From NCBI GenBank assembly GCA_006386115.1, contig VFIW01000082.1:1-64000 (forward strand): DNA of 64,000 nt, in the 5' to 3' direction. This stretch comes from Globisporangium splendens (taxonomy: Eukaryota; Oomycota; Peronosporomycetes; Pythiales; Pythiaceae). Each line of letters starts with the position of its first letter. Position 1 is the first letter of the stretch. The notes under the pieces are model-generated. The model saw only the letters and a list, made by a program, of their open reading frames with translations. It did not search any database and was not told the DNA's origin. Shown here one piece after another: positions 1-12,209 of the stretch. Position numbers and translations under genes: made by a program.

Positions 1-3000
1 GGGCTGACACAAGGTCATGGATGCCGACGTCCTCGGAATACTCAAACAAAGCATTGCCAACGAGAGCGTAAAAACGCCTTCGACTTTGCAATACACGTGG
101 AAGAAACGACGTCAGCGATTCAAGTGGAGCCGTGACAGGTACTACGATCATGCCCATGAATCCCTGCTTTCTTATGGATGCTTGCTCGTACTCAGAGTTG
201 TGCACAACGAGCTGGTGATTACGTGACGACACTTTCCTGGTCGCTGATTCGTCAATTGCGGTAGGCTCGCCCACAGAACAACTGGACCTGGGGAAGATTT
301 TGAATGGACGTTTGGAATTGCCCAGTCGGGGACTGGTGACAGATGAGGCGATGACGGAGTGCTGCGGTTGATGAGCTCGGTCACGTTGCAGAAGTGGCGA
401 TGGTAGTGGCGACGCATCCAAGTATTTGCCTAGTGAATTCACCTTCGATTGGGACGGCTCGAGCTTCATTGTCCGCATTGGTGCTTCCCTGTCGGTCATT
501 TCGGCTCGCAACAGTGCGCGCAGATCAATTTCGAGGTCCCATAATCCGTCATCGCGCTCATCACTCCTGCTTACGTTCTGGACCACCTGTGAAGGACGCG
601 AACTCCTAGGTAGTCCCATCGTTTGCTGAGCAGGTGAGTGTGCTCGACTCTTGGCTCTGCTGTAACTTGGCGGCGCTGGGACTCTAGGAGTACGCAGATG
701 AGACGGATCTTGAAGCAGCGGCACCTTCACTTCCAAATGAACATGACTAGAAGAATCACAGAACTTTGAGCCCGAAGATCGAATACCAGCGGCATGCGCA
801 GATACAGACTCAGGTGGCATGCATTCATCTTCCTTCGCTGGAGTGCGGCTAGTGGCAGTGGCCGATGTATTTGACAAGTCAGGTGCAAGAATGGTCTTTT
901 CGGTAGCGAAGATCCTCTGCTCGCTGCGTCGACGGTGTCGTAATTCAATATCATCGGGGAAGGACTCAACGAGTGTCGAGTTCGGAAGCCCATTTTCAAG
1001 CTGGTAATGCTCGGAAATGTGTTGTTCTTGATAGATTCTGTCGACGTCACCGGAAGTGCTCCAATTGTGCGCACGTGTGCGACTCGCTGCATCAAGGTTT
1101 TGGTCTGCTTCCGAGTTGGCGTTGGTCTCTTGTCGCTCTTGTTCTTGAAGCGCAACCAAGTTGACAGGTTTTGCCATCAGCAAACGAGAAAAGGGGATTG
1201 CAGTATCCCCAGCTCTGGTGATGCTTGTCTTCGTGACGGTCACTGGACTCTGGATCACTTTTTGTGGCGACTGGAAATCAAGCAGAGGAAGAAACGTTGG
1301 GTTTGGAGTCATCCCCATTTGTGCAGCGCGTTTCTTATTCATGAGTGTCACTACGGCGCGCTTTGCCATTTCGCATTGCCGATTATAAAGAGCAGCCATT
1401 TGATCACTGGATTGTTCAAGCACCAACAGCTGAGTCCTCGGAAGAATCGCCTTGAGTTTATCAATCGAGATGCTCGCCATCGTCACTGAAGCCGACACAG
1501 TCTGCAATGTGAATGGGAACGCGGCTGCATCGATCCAAAAAAGGTGGCCGTCGGTCACATCCGCCACGGTCACCATGACACGACACGAGTGTGTTTCTGG
1601 TATGTGAGAAGAACACGATTGCTGTTCAGTTTGCTCGGCAATCGTGGCAATCATGGACCGACTACGTGGATGCTTACTACCGACTTGGTTCGTGTCCAGT
1701 ACGACTCGTTGTCGAATGGAGCAGACTCCTTCCTTCAGCAAGTAAAGTTCCCGACGGTGTTGCGACCTGCAACCGGGTTGCTCTGCTCAAAAATGTCTAA
1801 CCAGGCAAGCACACACAAAAGCACATCAAGTGAGAAGGTACACACACAGAAGATTTATTGCGCGGAAAGCTGTATTTACTGGATCCTCGTGTAAAGGTCT
1901 GAAACGAGAGCGTGTGATACAAGCATGCGATCTTCTCCAGCTCGAGACGAGAAAAGAAAGGTACACGCGTTCTCAGATATTCGATGGCACTCTTCACCGT
2001 CGAGATATGAGACCAATGCTTGATGAACATGGCAGCCGGGAAAGAGAGCAGTCGACATGGCTCCAAAGCAACTGCGGCAATACTGCGTGAAAATTCGGGG
2101 ACCAGAATCTCGAATTCTCCAAAGCCATCACCAGCGAGGATCTCCCGCAAACAATTTTCGGTTCCAGTCATCGCTGCCGCCGAACCCACTCCATTGGATG
2201 CGTTATTGCCACTACTGTGCAAAAAGAAACTGCTGTTCAGATTTTTTGCAAATAACCCGATTCGACCGCTCAGCAAGATATAGTAGCGAGGCCCGCTCGA
2301 GTTGGCTCCATTCTCCTTGTAAGCGTTCATGTGCCGTTCCAGAGCTTCAAATCGCGCTGCGAGGTACAGCTCTCGTTTGCTCGAGTCCAGTAAATCACGC
2401 AATAGAGGGATATCAGCAATGACTCGCATCGTCAAGAAACAGCGCTGGTTGAGGATATTCTTGAACAAGTTGAAGAGCTTGGGTGTCTTCCCTTGGTCAA
2501 CGACTGTTGCTTGTGAGAGCTTTCGCGTGATTTTCCGTTCGGCTTTGTGCCACTTGATCTTCGCGAGCTTGGAACGCACGCGCGATTCTTTTTCAATCTC
2601 AGCATCCGATTTCGAGTTGATCGAGTGAAACAATTCCCTGGAAAGGAGAAGCAATTGAGCTCCGCCTGGCGCTGCTGAAGTCGTCGCTGAAGACCCTGCA
2701 GACTTACTGTTCGTGATGCTTGGAGTACTCGCTTCGGCAAATACATCATGGACGCTTCGGTAACTTCCAAGCGGGGAGAGAACTTCTTCCCCGTACACTT
2801 CTCCTGGTCCTAGATGGCACAAGAACAGCGATCCAGCAGCTCGATCGTGGCCCAGTGATGCGGTCCCTGTTCCTCGGCGAACGTCCAGCTTCTGCTGCAG
2901 TTTAGCTTTTGATGCAGCAAACTGTAGTAACAGACTGGGCCGACTTTGTCGTCGCTCCTTCAAGATTTCAGATTTTGGTGACGAGGACTCTGCTTTCGGC

Positions 3001-5563
3001 TCTGGTTCTTCAATTACCGTCGGGATTCCTGTTTTGAGAAGCCGTTCTTCATTCACTGCGGCTAGAACCGAATCGAGAAACAAGCCTGATCCACCCACCA
3101 CTCCTGAAATGCGCGTAATTTTACTGCGTATAATCTTCCTCTTCGCGAACGCGTCCTGACGACTGCCAATTCGACCGCGTGTGTGAGCACCTGCTTCCTT
3201 GTACAGTTGTTGGGACGTCGTGGAGTAGTTGCTGGTCACGCTGCGCTCGAACATGAGACTCCGTACCGAGCGTTGACTCGCATCAAGCACTGACGACGCG
3301 TCGTCGCTCGAGCGAATATACAAGGTTAGCTTTCCAGACAAGACAATGATCAAGTGGTCGAGCTCATCGCTGAATCGTATGAGTCGCTCTCCAGGCGCGA
3401 CGGAGATGCAACGCATGCCGCGCACAAGTTGCTGCAACTTTAGCGGTGAGCGTGTGAGCCAAGGCAGCGACGTGTGCTCGATTGCCTTCATCAACGCAGG
3501 ATGCAACGTCGTTGGGTTGTGCTGAGTGGCAATTGATCGAAGTGATCCTGGAGGGGACGTCAGTCCGTTTGCCTCTGATTTCGAATGCGACGCATGCGAA
3601 TCCCCCAGAGTGAGAGGCAGATTGAACTTGGTCAAATCGATCACAGGACTGTGAATCTCCAGCAGTTGCATGTACGCCGTCTCGTCGAGAACCAAGCACT
3701 CGCAATTCGTCTGGGCGACAACAGTAGCTGGGCACATGGTGCCATCCAGTAACACTCCTGTGCGAAATGCATTGTGGGCATGGAGAGTCTGGATATGGAT
3801 GCCGTGCATCGCGGCTCGGTGTTTCGCCATCGCAGCAGCACGGTTCGTGCTCATGTCGACTTCCCCGTCGGCTACAAAATCTTCCGGATTCGTTTGGCTG
3901 CCACGAAAGCTACTATACCGGCAAAAAGTGTGCTTTTGGAACATCTCGAGCGTTGTCGACATGTGCTCGAGACTGTAGAACGAAACGAAACCAGCGAGAA
4001 TCACGACGATGTATTGACTTTCCTCGCTCTCGTGGAAGAGTACATCCCCAGCTTGCTTGTGCACGACCGAGGCGTGTCTCAGTATTTCTGCGAGGATGAA
4101 ACGCGGGAGAAATGGGAAGATCCCCATTCTTTTCAGCAAGATCGCGACTTCGTCAAGTGCTCGGATGTGTTTGACCTCGAGTTCTGTCTCTGACGTATCC
4201 GTGGACGCTAGAATCAGAGACTGGCGGCGGTTTGCGCTCGTGCTAGGTTTAATTCGCTTGTCCACATAGAATGCACGTCCACTCAAGTCTTCGAGTCGAG
4301 TAAACAGACTCCCAGCGCTGAAAATCGTATCAATAAAGAGTGGCACGAGCCACCGCTCAAATACAACCTTCGGGATGGCGAGCAGGAGAGTGCCAGCTTC
4401 TACATACATGACTTTGGACGCAGTAGTACGATGTTCGACCAGCTCCACAGCGCCAAATATATCGCCAGGCATGAATTGCTCCAGTCCGTCCTGCTCCAGG
4501 GAACTCGTAGCTGCTGCCACTGCGCTTCTCAGAGGCAGTTTATCGCTGGACTGTCCACTTTTTGATGTCGCAAGAGAAAGCGTCCGCAATGTCCCATGGA
4601 CGACGATATAAGCGCTTGTGATCTCTTCCCCATCGCCCAGAAATTGACCGTAAGCGGTGTAGTGGTGAAGCTCCATGGCATGACACAGTCACTCTGTTAC
4701 AAGCGGAGGGAACTGGAACATCACCTTTGAGAGTTTGGAATCCGCGAGCATGCGCCTTGCAAGCTCTCCCAAGTCATTCGCGTCGCGATCTAGTTTGTTC
4801 GCTTGAGCAAAGAACCGAGACGCCCAATCTCGAAACTCCCTGCAAACCGGGCCGACGATGCGATGGAAGAAAGTGGACAATATGAGAGACTCACGCGATC
4901 CTCGCGCAGATGATCCTGATAAAACTCTTTTGTGATCCACATGATCTCCGTCCCAGCGTCTCCAGCGATCACGCGAATGGGGACACTGGTTGTCGTGAGC
5001 TGGGAACCGGGATAGAACGTATCTAGCGCAAGGCCAATCATTTGATCTCCAGACGTTTGTTCACGACGAAGTACAGCAAGCGGAAGCTTGTGCAGAAGTG
5101 ACAATTTTCCATCTCGTGCGCTATCAGAGACCGCATTTGGGCTTCCTTCGTGATCACTCTCTCCGACCAATTCTTGCAAGCTGGCTTCGTCTCCATCCCA
5201 GAACACGTCAAGTCGGCCCGAGAGAACGATCACAAATGCATCAACCTGCCCCTCGGTCGAACCAGTGTCGTCGCTGTCGCAAGGGTCGAGCTCTTCGCCC
5301 TCATTCATCTGGCGATGTGGGGTTATCTGTAGCAGTTTGCTTTTTGCGTATTCAGAGAGCTGGGAGCAAATGCCAAGGTGCGCGAGATCAGATTGCGAGA
5401 TATCCTGTTCGCACAAAATTCAATGCAAACGAAGAAGGACGGTGAGCGATTACCAAACGTCAGTACTCTATTGCTGTCAACAGCTACAACGTGTCTACGG
5501 CTCGGTACCTTTGCGTACAGGGCTCCTTTTTCGAATGTGAATGCGAACCGTTACCGCATGCGG
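1..5563 (-). CDS. multi-CNBD (cyclic-nucleotide-binding-like) protein, multi-exon, runs off the left edge
   Basis: Very large protein made of repeated cNMP-binding beta-barrels. Strands such as FVIVLSGRLDVF, YIVVILAGFVSFY, LIIVLSGKLTLY and YILLSGRIGLF recur, with turns such as PGDIFGAVELV and AGDGFGEFE. The arginine-containing phosphate-binding cassette is not clear, so nucleotide binding is uncertain. By-eye exons on the minus strand: tentative 5453-5563, then 4895-5404, 4725-4835, 1880-4670, and <1-1782. The 1783-1879 intron (GTAAAT..GAGCAG) restores frame exactly, and the last exon is then open for about 590 codons to the window edge. That last exon first looks like more barrel sequence (RRELYLLKEGVCSIRQ), then low-complexity linker, then a PH-like strand pair (RRRFYALVGNALFEYSED). 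The true start and 3' end are not visible. Role inferred only as a cyclic-nucleotide-responsive or scaffold protein. Confidence 0.75.
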
Positions 5564-5938
5564 TCGAGTGTATCCTGTTTGATAACCACATGACTAGAGT
5601 CAGTCTCGTGGACGGAGAGAAGGCTGCGTTTTAGCAAATCCTGGATGCATCACGCAAGTGCTGAGGCACCGACCATTTTGATTGCAAGTGCGCGCGTGTT
5701 TTTTTGTGCGTGCTACGTATGCCCTCGCAAGAGAGAAATCATAGAAAAGGTGGAAATGTGAGTCCACTCATCGCAGCCGCCGTAGTGGAATCGAGGACGC
5801 AAAGTCATCATTGCGCACAATTCCTCTGCGTCGATACTGCGGTTCCCGATCGGTTGCTGTTTCCTTGAGTGCGCGTCCTTGCAGCAGATCGTCAAAGCCA
5901 CACAGTGCTGATACAAACACCCACAAAGATAAGATGTG

Positions 5939-7050
5939 CATGAAGGGAAACCGCGTGAGCTTTTACGACCAGTGCGCCATTTCCGTGAAAGTCTGGCATT
6001 TAAGACGCACCGCCATTTGAGTACGCCGCCTGGGATTCGCCAAAGTCGATCAGCACGCCGTGACGTCTCGTCTGCCTAGCATTCCAGACTTGGAAACTCT
6101 CGCTCGCGTTCGGGCGCTGGCTGAACGCTTTATTGAAATACCCACAGAGCGACCCATCGATCTACTTTTTCCAACACGGAATTCAAAGAGCAGAGCACAC
6201 CGAGGTGTCAGTAACGCGCATTCTGGAATCAGCGCGAGTGGGGGAAGAAAGGGAAAGACAACGGGTGGTTCGCACAATGACAAATGCACTCGAGTCTTCA
6301 TTCACGGGCTCTTCCTATTGCAAAAGCAGAGATGGTTGGGTTTTGGAAAACGTGAAAACGACGGAATGCAGGGTTCGAAATGGTGAGACCGTACTTGATA
6401 ACAAAGGATGTCGCCATCATTGAGATTCTAACAAGATGTCGTTGTAGGGTGGGACGTGGATGTTGAGCAAGCAGAACGGCCCTGCAAATATAACATAAGA
6501 CGATGATGACACGTACCAGTAGCGTCGCTTCCGTCGCGATATCTGCCGAAGACGAGATAAGACGGGACAAAACGATGAGTTGGTGACGAAGAGAAGAAGA
6601 CAATTGACAAATGACACGCATTCGTACAATGTAATGCTGGAAGCACCACGGCCGAGAATACTTCCAGATTCGAGAGGTACTGCTGAATTACGAGAAGATC
6701 GAAATCGGTTCGAAAGCGAACGCTATGTGCTCAACAATGCTGATGTTAAGGATTGTACGAAACACCGAATTCACAGACGACTGAAGTGACAGATACGTTA
6801 CGGTCTCTCAAGCGCGCGCAGCAACAGCTTCTTGCGAAGCTCTGCGATTACTGGCGCCTCAGTTTGGCCAGCCACAGATACCGAAAACGGCGAAGGCACA
6901 GCCGTCGACGGCGAAAGCGGACGCAGCGATGACGACGACGGCAGGCGAAACGACTTGGAGAAGCGCGGAGCCATTTACAGTCGAACAGTGAAAGCAGCTA
7001 CTGCAAGGCAGCAAGAGGAAGCGAGAATTGGCCAGGTGGAGCCGGGCTAA
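5939..7050 (+). CDS. possible multi-exon gene, unrecognised product
   Basis: I do not recognise this gene. Protein-like stretches occur in different plus frames. They include a possible N-terminus at 5939 (MKGNRVSFYDQCAISVK), a stretch at 6030-6180 containing SIPDLETLARVRALAERF, one at 6200-6420 containing DGWVLENVKTTECRVRNG, one at 6526-6755 rich in Arg, Lys and Glu, and a coiled-coil/Arg-rich tail near 6776-6930 (TLRSLKRAQQQLLAKL). Candidate splice sites lie between them but I could not derive one consistent gene model. It is divergent from the CNBD gene. It could also be decayed sequence. Confidence 0.3.
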
Positions 7051-7164
7051 CCTCAGCTATCTTTTCGATCAATACTACGAATCGCAAAAGACAAAAGTGT
7101 GAGTCTTTTCGAGAGAAAGAAAGACCGATGGAGAAGCGGCAAGCGAGCTATTAATACGAAAAGA

Positions 7165-8883
7165 TCACTTTATTTGCACCACAGCAGCAGCCACGAGACA
7201 CGCTCCGATGACCGGTAACCCGAATTGGAACGAGGAGCTCGAACTGGTAGCGGCGTACGACTCGGCAACGGCTCCCAGCGTCACTGCGGCCACTCCACTG
7301 GTAGTGACGCTGGTGTTGTCCAAGCACTTGGTCTTTGCGACCTGCGAGTACCACTTGGCCGCGGTTCGAGGAATACGAGCCAAGTCGGTGGACTTTGGCG
7401 TGTATCCCTCCTTTGAGCCCGTCTGCGATGTGAAGTTGACATAGTAGAGACCAAATCGATGGCTGAAGGACCCCCACTCGTAGTTGTCCATAAATGACCA
7501 CGCAGTGTACCCAATGACAGGAATCTGGAATTCGTAGATCGCCTTGTGCACTTGCTCGACGTGGGTCTGGAAGTACGAGAGCTGCCCAGCATCCTCGATA
7601 GTCTCGTCGCCACAATGGCCATTCTCTGTGAGTAAAATCTCGGCTTTCGGGTCTTTGGCGTGCATCCACTTGATCGTGTCCAAGTATCCGACAGGGTACG
7701 GAGTGAAAAACGTGCAATAGCTGATACCTGATTCAGGGTTAAATGCTGGCAAGAGAGAACCATCTGGGAGGCGGTTGTCGTCGACTCCGAGATCTTTAGC
7801 CCATTGTGAGTTACCTTCGCCGCAACGTACAGTCGACTGCTCGGTGCTGCAGTCGGTGCCAGCTCTGGACGAGTAGTAGTTGAGCATGAAGAGATCGTAC
7901 GAGCCTTTCAGAAGCGCAGCTTCGTCGGTCGTGAACTCAGGCAGCCTGTTACCAGCGCGCTCACGCATCGTGACTGGGTAGTGACCCGTCACAATAGGAA
8001 GCAGGAACCATCCGAGGAAAAAATCAGACTTGCGATCGGCTGCCGCCACATCGAGAGCATCATTTGGGTTAAGTGGGTACGTGTGGTCGGCGCAAAGTAC
8101 AATACTGATACGCGCCGTCTTACGGATGATGCCCTGCTTCTTCAATGCTCGGAAGTGCTGCGCCGCAGCGGCGTGCGAGAGCAGCACGTGATGCCCGACA
8201 ACATACTCGTAGCCGGCGTATCCAGGAGCGTGCAAACCAGCGCCGTATCCCATCAGGACGAACGAGTATGGTTCATTGAATGTCGACCACATGTCGACCT
8301 TGGAGCCGAACTCGGTGAACATCAGCTCGGCGTACTGCACGAAATGGTCGATGATCTGACGGTTGATCCAGCCCTGCGGACTCAACTCCGTGTGCAGCTC
8401 TGACGGTAGATCCCAATGGTACAGCGTCAGGATCGGCACGATCTCCTGGCGCAAGAGCTCATCGATGAGCGCGTGGTAGAAGGCGATGCCGGGCTTATTC
8501 TTCTTCATTCGCTGCGTCTTGGAGTCCCAGTTCATGACGCGCGACCACGAGATGGAGAAGCGGAACGAGTCGAGGTTGGTGTCTTTCATGAGCTGGATGT
8601 CGTCACGGTATCGGTGCAGGAAATCGTCGGCGACGTTGGCGCATGCGAGTCCCGGTTGCGCGCGGCAGAAGTCGTCCCAGATGGACGGCGTGCGACCGGT
8701 TTCATTCCAAGCGCCTTCGACCTGGTATGAGGCCGTGGCCGATCCGAAGAGGAAGTCCTTGGGGAAGCATCGATCAGCAGTACTAGTACTGGCGGTGGAC
8801 GAGAGGGAACGGACGTCAGACGTAGCTGCGGTTGCAGCGAACCCAGCAAAGAGTACCCCGATGACAGCACGGAAGCCCACCAT
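7165..8883 (-). CDS. GH1 family beta-glucosidase, copy A, tail-truncated
   Basis: Glycoside hydrolase family 1, 572 aa; expected to hydrolyse beta-glucosides with retention. The ATG at 8883 was chosen because it starts a signal peptide (MVGFRAVIGVLFAGFAATAA); in-frame sequence upstream is 5' UTR shared with copy B. The GH1 N-terminal signature FPKDFLFGSATASYQVEGAW, the acid/base motif TFNEP and the nucleophile motif LLTENG are all present, so the enzyme looks catalytically intact. The C-terminal hydrophobic segment is cut short: after ACLVAAAVV it ends QIK-stop, where copy B continues with a complete membrane anchor and a basic cytosolic tail. Copy A may therefore be secreted or poorly anchored. 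It is the inverted near-duplicate of the gene at 10501-12294. No introns. Confidence 0.93.
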   Translation of the reverse strand: MVGFRAVIGVLFAGFAATAATSDVRSLSSTASTSTADRCFPKDFLFGSATASYQVEGAWNETGRTPSIWDDFCRAQPGLACANVADDFLHRYRDDIQLMKDTNLDSFRFSISWSRVMNWDSKTQRMKKNKPGIAFYHALIDELLRQEIVPILTLYHWDLPSELHTELSPQGWINRQIIDHFVQYAELMFTEFGSKVDMWSTFNEPYSFVLMGYGAGLHAPGYAGYEYVVGHHVLLSHAAAAQHFRALKKQGIIRKTARISIVLCADHTYPLNPNDALDVAAADRKSDFFLGWFLLPIVTGHYPVTMRERAGNRLPEFTTDEAALLKGSYDLFMLNYYSSRAGTDCSTEQSTVRCGEGNSQWAKDLGVDDNRLPDGSLLPAFNPESGISYCTFFTPYPVGYLDTIKWMHAKDPKAEILLTENGHCGDETIEDAGQLSYFQTHVEQVHKAIYEFQIPVIGYTAWSFMDNYEWGSFSHRFGLYYVNFTSQTGSKEGYTPKSTDLARIPRTAAKWYSQVAKTKCLDNTSVTTSGVAAVTLGAVAESYAATSSSSSFQFGLPVIGACLVAAAVVQIK

Positions 8884-8937
8884 GTTCAAGTGTCTGGTAT
8901 GGGTGGACGTGAGTGGTATCTGGCAGATTGGGGAATG
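7178..8937 (-). repeat. GH1 inverted repeat, arm A
   Basis: Inverse copy of 10447-12209. It covers the GH1 coding region and about 55 bp of 5' flank. The distal break falls in the codons for the transmembrane helix, where arm A switches to unrelated sequence giving an early stop. Confidence 0.85.
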
Positions 8938-10446
8938 ACAAGCGCCACAGTCTAGCACAGGTGACCGAGCATGAACAGCACGAGCTCCATCCAGCAGCTC
9001 AAAGCAAATGTCGTGCCGTCTCGAGCCGCTCCATGCCAATCAATCCGTCCATCTTGACCTGCGTCTCCAACAATACCAATCTTCTCAACCACGTCAAGCA
9101 CCAGCATCCATCGTGTGAATCTGTGACCCAATACGCCAACCGCGATCGCAACGCGCGACAGCAACGATTGGTTGCGAACGCACATCGGACATCTACCGAT
9201 GGTGTGAGTGGATCGTGATGGAGTACTTGCCGTTTAGCTTCTGCAAGCGGCGATTGACACGCGTAAACCCGCGTTGTCGTCTATCACTCAGGATACCTGC
9301 TTTCCTACTTTGAGAAAATTCAGCAGGTTACAGAGGCTCTCGTCGCAGAAATCTTGCCCACCACGTTTGGTCTTGCCATTGACTGAAGGATAAATAGTGC
9401 GCGGCATTATATTGCGGTGTTTGCAGTGTTTGTGGTGTTTGATGATCCAAATACGGGTATCACTGCCGGTTCTATCGGGTTACTGAGTATTTCGATGAAT
9501 TGGACTGCAATACGCAACACTTTCTCTTACTCTCATTCTGTCTGCTGGAAGACAAAAACGACCCGAGTGCCCAGGGTCACAAAGACGCTGTAACGATCTA
9601 CTCTTACGCTATCAACTGCGCGTTGTCCGTTTGACTAGGTCGGCAAATGGAAAGCCGCTTTCTCCCCCACGCTGAGGTCGGCAACTACCCTGCGCAGGAG
9701 AGCGCACTCGTCACACCTCAGAGCCGCTCTCGGCAGCAGAGCGTACCGTGGTCGCTCGACTTTGATTAACCGATCGACCAAGCGAGGACGACGACTCGAG
9801 CACTCCAATTGACTCCTTTGTCTCTTCTGCCTTTAAGAGGTGCAGGACCACAAAGCACTCGCACTCCTTGGACGTTCCATTCTAAGGCAATGACCACCTA
9901 GTCAACCACATATGGGCAGTCGATATCCTTGACCCTGATCAGCTGCTGGGTTGGTTGCAAACTTGATCACTCGGTCTGATCAAAGCCAGGCTTTGCTGCA
10001 TAATGCGTTTGTCTTCAACGAGATTTCCTTGATTGGTGGGCACAATAAGCGCCTATCAAGATGCTATTTCAATAGAGGAGCGGAGCAGAATGGCGGAGGG
10101 AGGTTGAAGTTTGGCTCGGTGCTGTGATGCATCATTCCTACTTCAAACACCTTCAGGACGCAGGATTATCAGGGAAGTGGATGCTGCGACCTGATTATTG
10201 ATGCTGATTGGCACTGCGGTTAGGGAAAAGTGCGTGTCAAAGTGACCATGTTGTTCGGAGTGATGTGATATCAGCTCAAAACCAATCAGTCCATAAAACA
10301 GGCGAGCGCAAACCAAGACTGCTTCTCCTGTTGCTCGAGCGGGGAATGAAACGACTCATTGGTGAATGGTACAGGAAGAGAATGAAGCATGGGGATGTGG
10401 AATCTTCGTGGACCTCTCGACCAGAGAGAACCAACTGCTTACGGAT
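8938..10446. other. spacer between the two inverted GH1 genes (shared divergent promoter region)
   Basis: About 1.5 kb of unique sequence between the arms of the GH1 inverted repeat; both genes are transcribed away from it. I see no convincing reading frame. The arms begin about 55 bp upstream of each start codon, so core promoter and 5' UTR sequence next to each gene is duplicated while the distal upstream sequence is not. Confidence 0.6.
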
Positions 10447-12209
10447 CATTCTCCAATCTGCCAGATACCACTCACGTCCACCCATACCAGACACTTGAAC
10501 ATGGTGGGCTTCCGTGCTGTCATCGGGGTACTCTTTGCTGGGTTCGCTGCAACCGCAGCTACGTCTGACGTCCGTTCCCTCTCGTCCACCGCCAGTACTA
10601 GTACTGCTGATCGATGCTTCCCCAAGGACTTCCTCTTCGGATCGGCCACGGCCTCATACCAGGTCGAAGGCGCTTGGAATGAAACCGGTCGCACGCCGTC
10701 CATCTGGGACGACTTCTGCCGCGCGCAACCGGGACTCGCATGCGCCAACGTCGCCGACGATTTCCTGCACCGATACCGTGACGACATCCAGCTCATGAAA
10801 GACACCAACCTCGACTCGTTCCGCTTCTCCATCTCGTGGTCGCGCGTCATGAACTGGGACTCCAAGACGCAGCGAATGAAGAAGAACAAACCCGGCATCG
10901 CCTTCTACCACGCGCTCATCGATGAGCTCTTGCGCCAGGAGATCGTGCCGATCCTGACGCTGTACCATTGGGATCTACCATCGGAGCTGCACACGGAGTT
11001 GAGTCCGCAGGGCTGGATCAACCGTCAGATCATCGACCATTTCGTGCAGTACGCCGAGCTGATGTTCACCGAGTTCGGCTCCAAGGTCGACATGTGGACG
11101 ACGTTCAACGAACCACATTCGTTTGTGGAGTTCGGATATGGCTCTGGAGTTCATGCGCCTGGATACACTGGCTACGAGTATGTTGTCGGGCATCACGTGC
11201 TGCTCTCGCACGCCGCTGCGGTGCAGCGCTTCCGAGCATTGAAGAAGCAGGGCGACATCGGTAAGACGGCCCGTATCAGCATCGTGCTCAGCGCTGACCA
11301 CACGTACCCATTGGACCCAAGCAATCCTCTTGATGTGGCAGCCGCGGATCGTAAATCGGACTTCATTCTTGGGTGGTTCCTGCTTCCTATTGTGACGGGT
11401 CACTACCCAGTCACGATGCGTGAGCGCGCTGGTAACAGGCTGCCTGAGTTCACGACCGACGAAGCTGCGCTTCTGAAAGGCTCGTACGATCTCTTCATGC
11501 TCAACTACTACTCGTCCAGAGCTGGCACCGACTGCAGCACCGAGCAGTCGACTGTGCGTTGCGGCGAAGGTAACTCACAATGGGCTAAAGATCTCGGAGT
11601 CGACGACAACCGCCTCCCAGATGGTTCTGTCTTGCCGACATTTGGCCCTGACGCAGGGATTAGCTACTGTAAGCTTTTCACTCCGCACCCTGTCGGATAC
11701 TTGGACACGATCAAGTGGATGCACGCCAAAGACCCGAAAGCCGAGATTTTACTCACAGAGAATGGCCATTGTGGCGACGAGACTATCGAGGATGCTGGGC
11801 AGCTCTCGTACTTCCAGACCCACGTCGAGCAAGTGCACAAGGCGATCTACGAATTCCAGATTCCTGTCATTGGGTACACTGCGTGGTCATTTATGGACAA
11901 CTACGAGTGGGGGTCCTTCAGCCATCAATTTGGTCTCTACTATGTCAACTTCACATCGCAGACGGGCTCAAAGGAGGGATACACGCCAAAGTCCACCGAC
12001 TTGGCTCGTATTCCTCGAACCGCGGCCAAGTGGTACTCGCAGGTCGCAAAGACCAAGTGCTTGGACAACACCAGCGTCACTACCAGTGGAGTGGCCGCAG
12101 TGACGCTGGGAGCCGTTGCCGAGTCGTACGCCGCTACCAGTTCGAGCTCCTCGTTCCAATTCGGGTTACCGGTCATCGGAGCGTGTCTCGTGGCTGCTGC
12201 TGTGGTGGT
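10447..12209 (+). repeat. GH1 inverted repeat, arm B
   Basis: Partner of arm A. Identity is near-complete at both ends and in the middle, interrupted by two diverged patches, as expected from gene conversion between older duplicates. Confidence 0.85.

Noticed and set aside
7981..8730. Open frames opposite the GH1 genes, present in both copies
   Set aside because: They are shared only because the sense genes are near-identical; the divergent patches change them without any sign of constraint.
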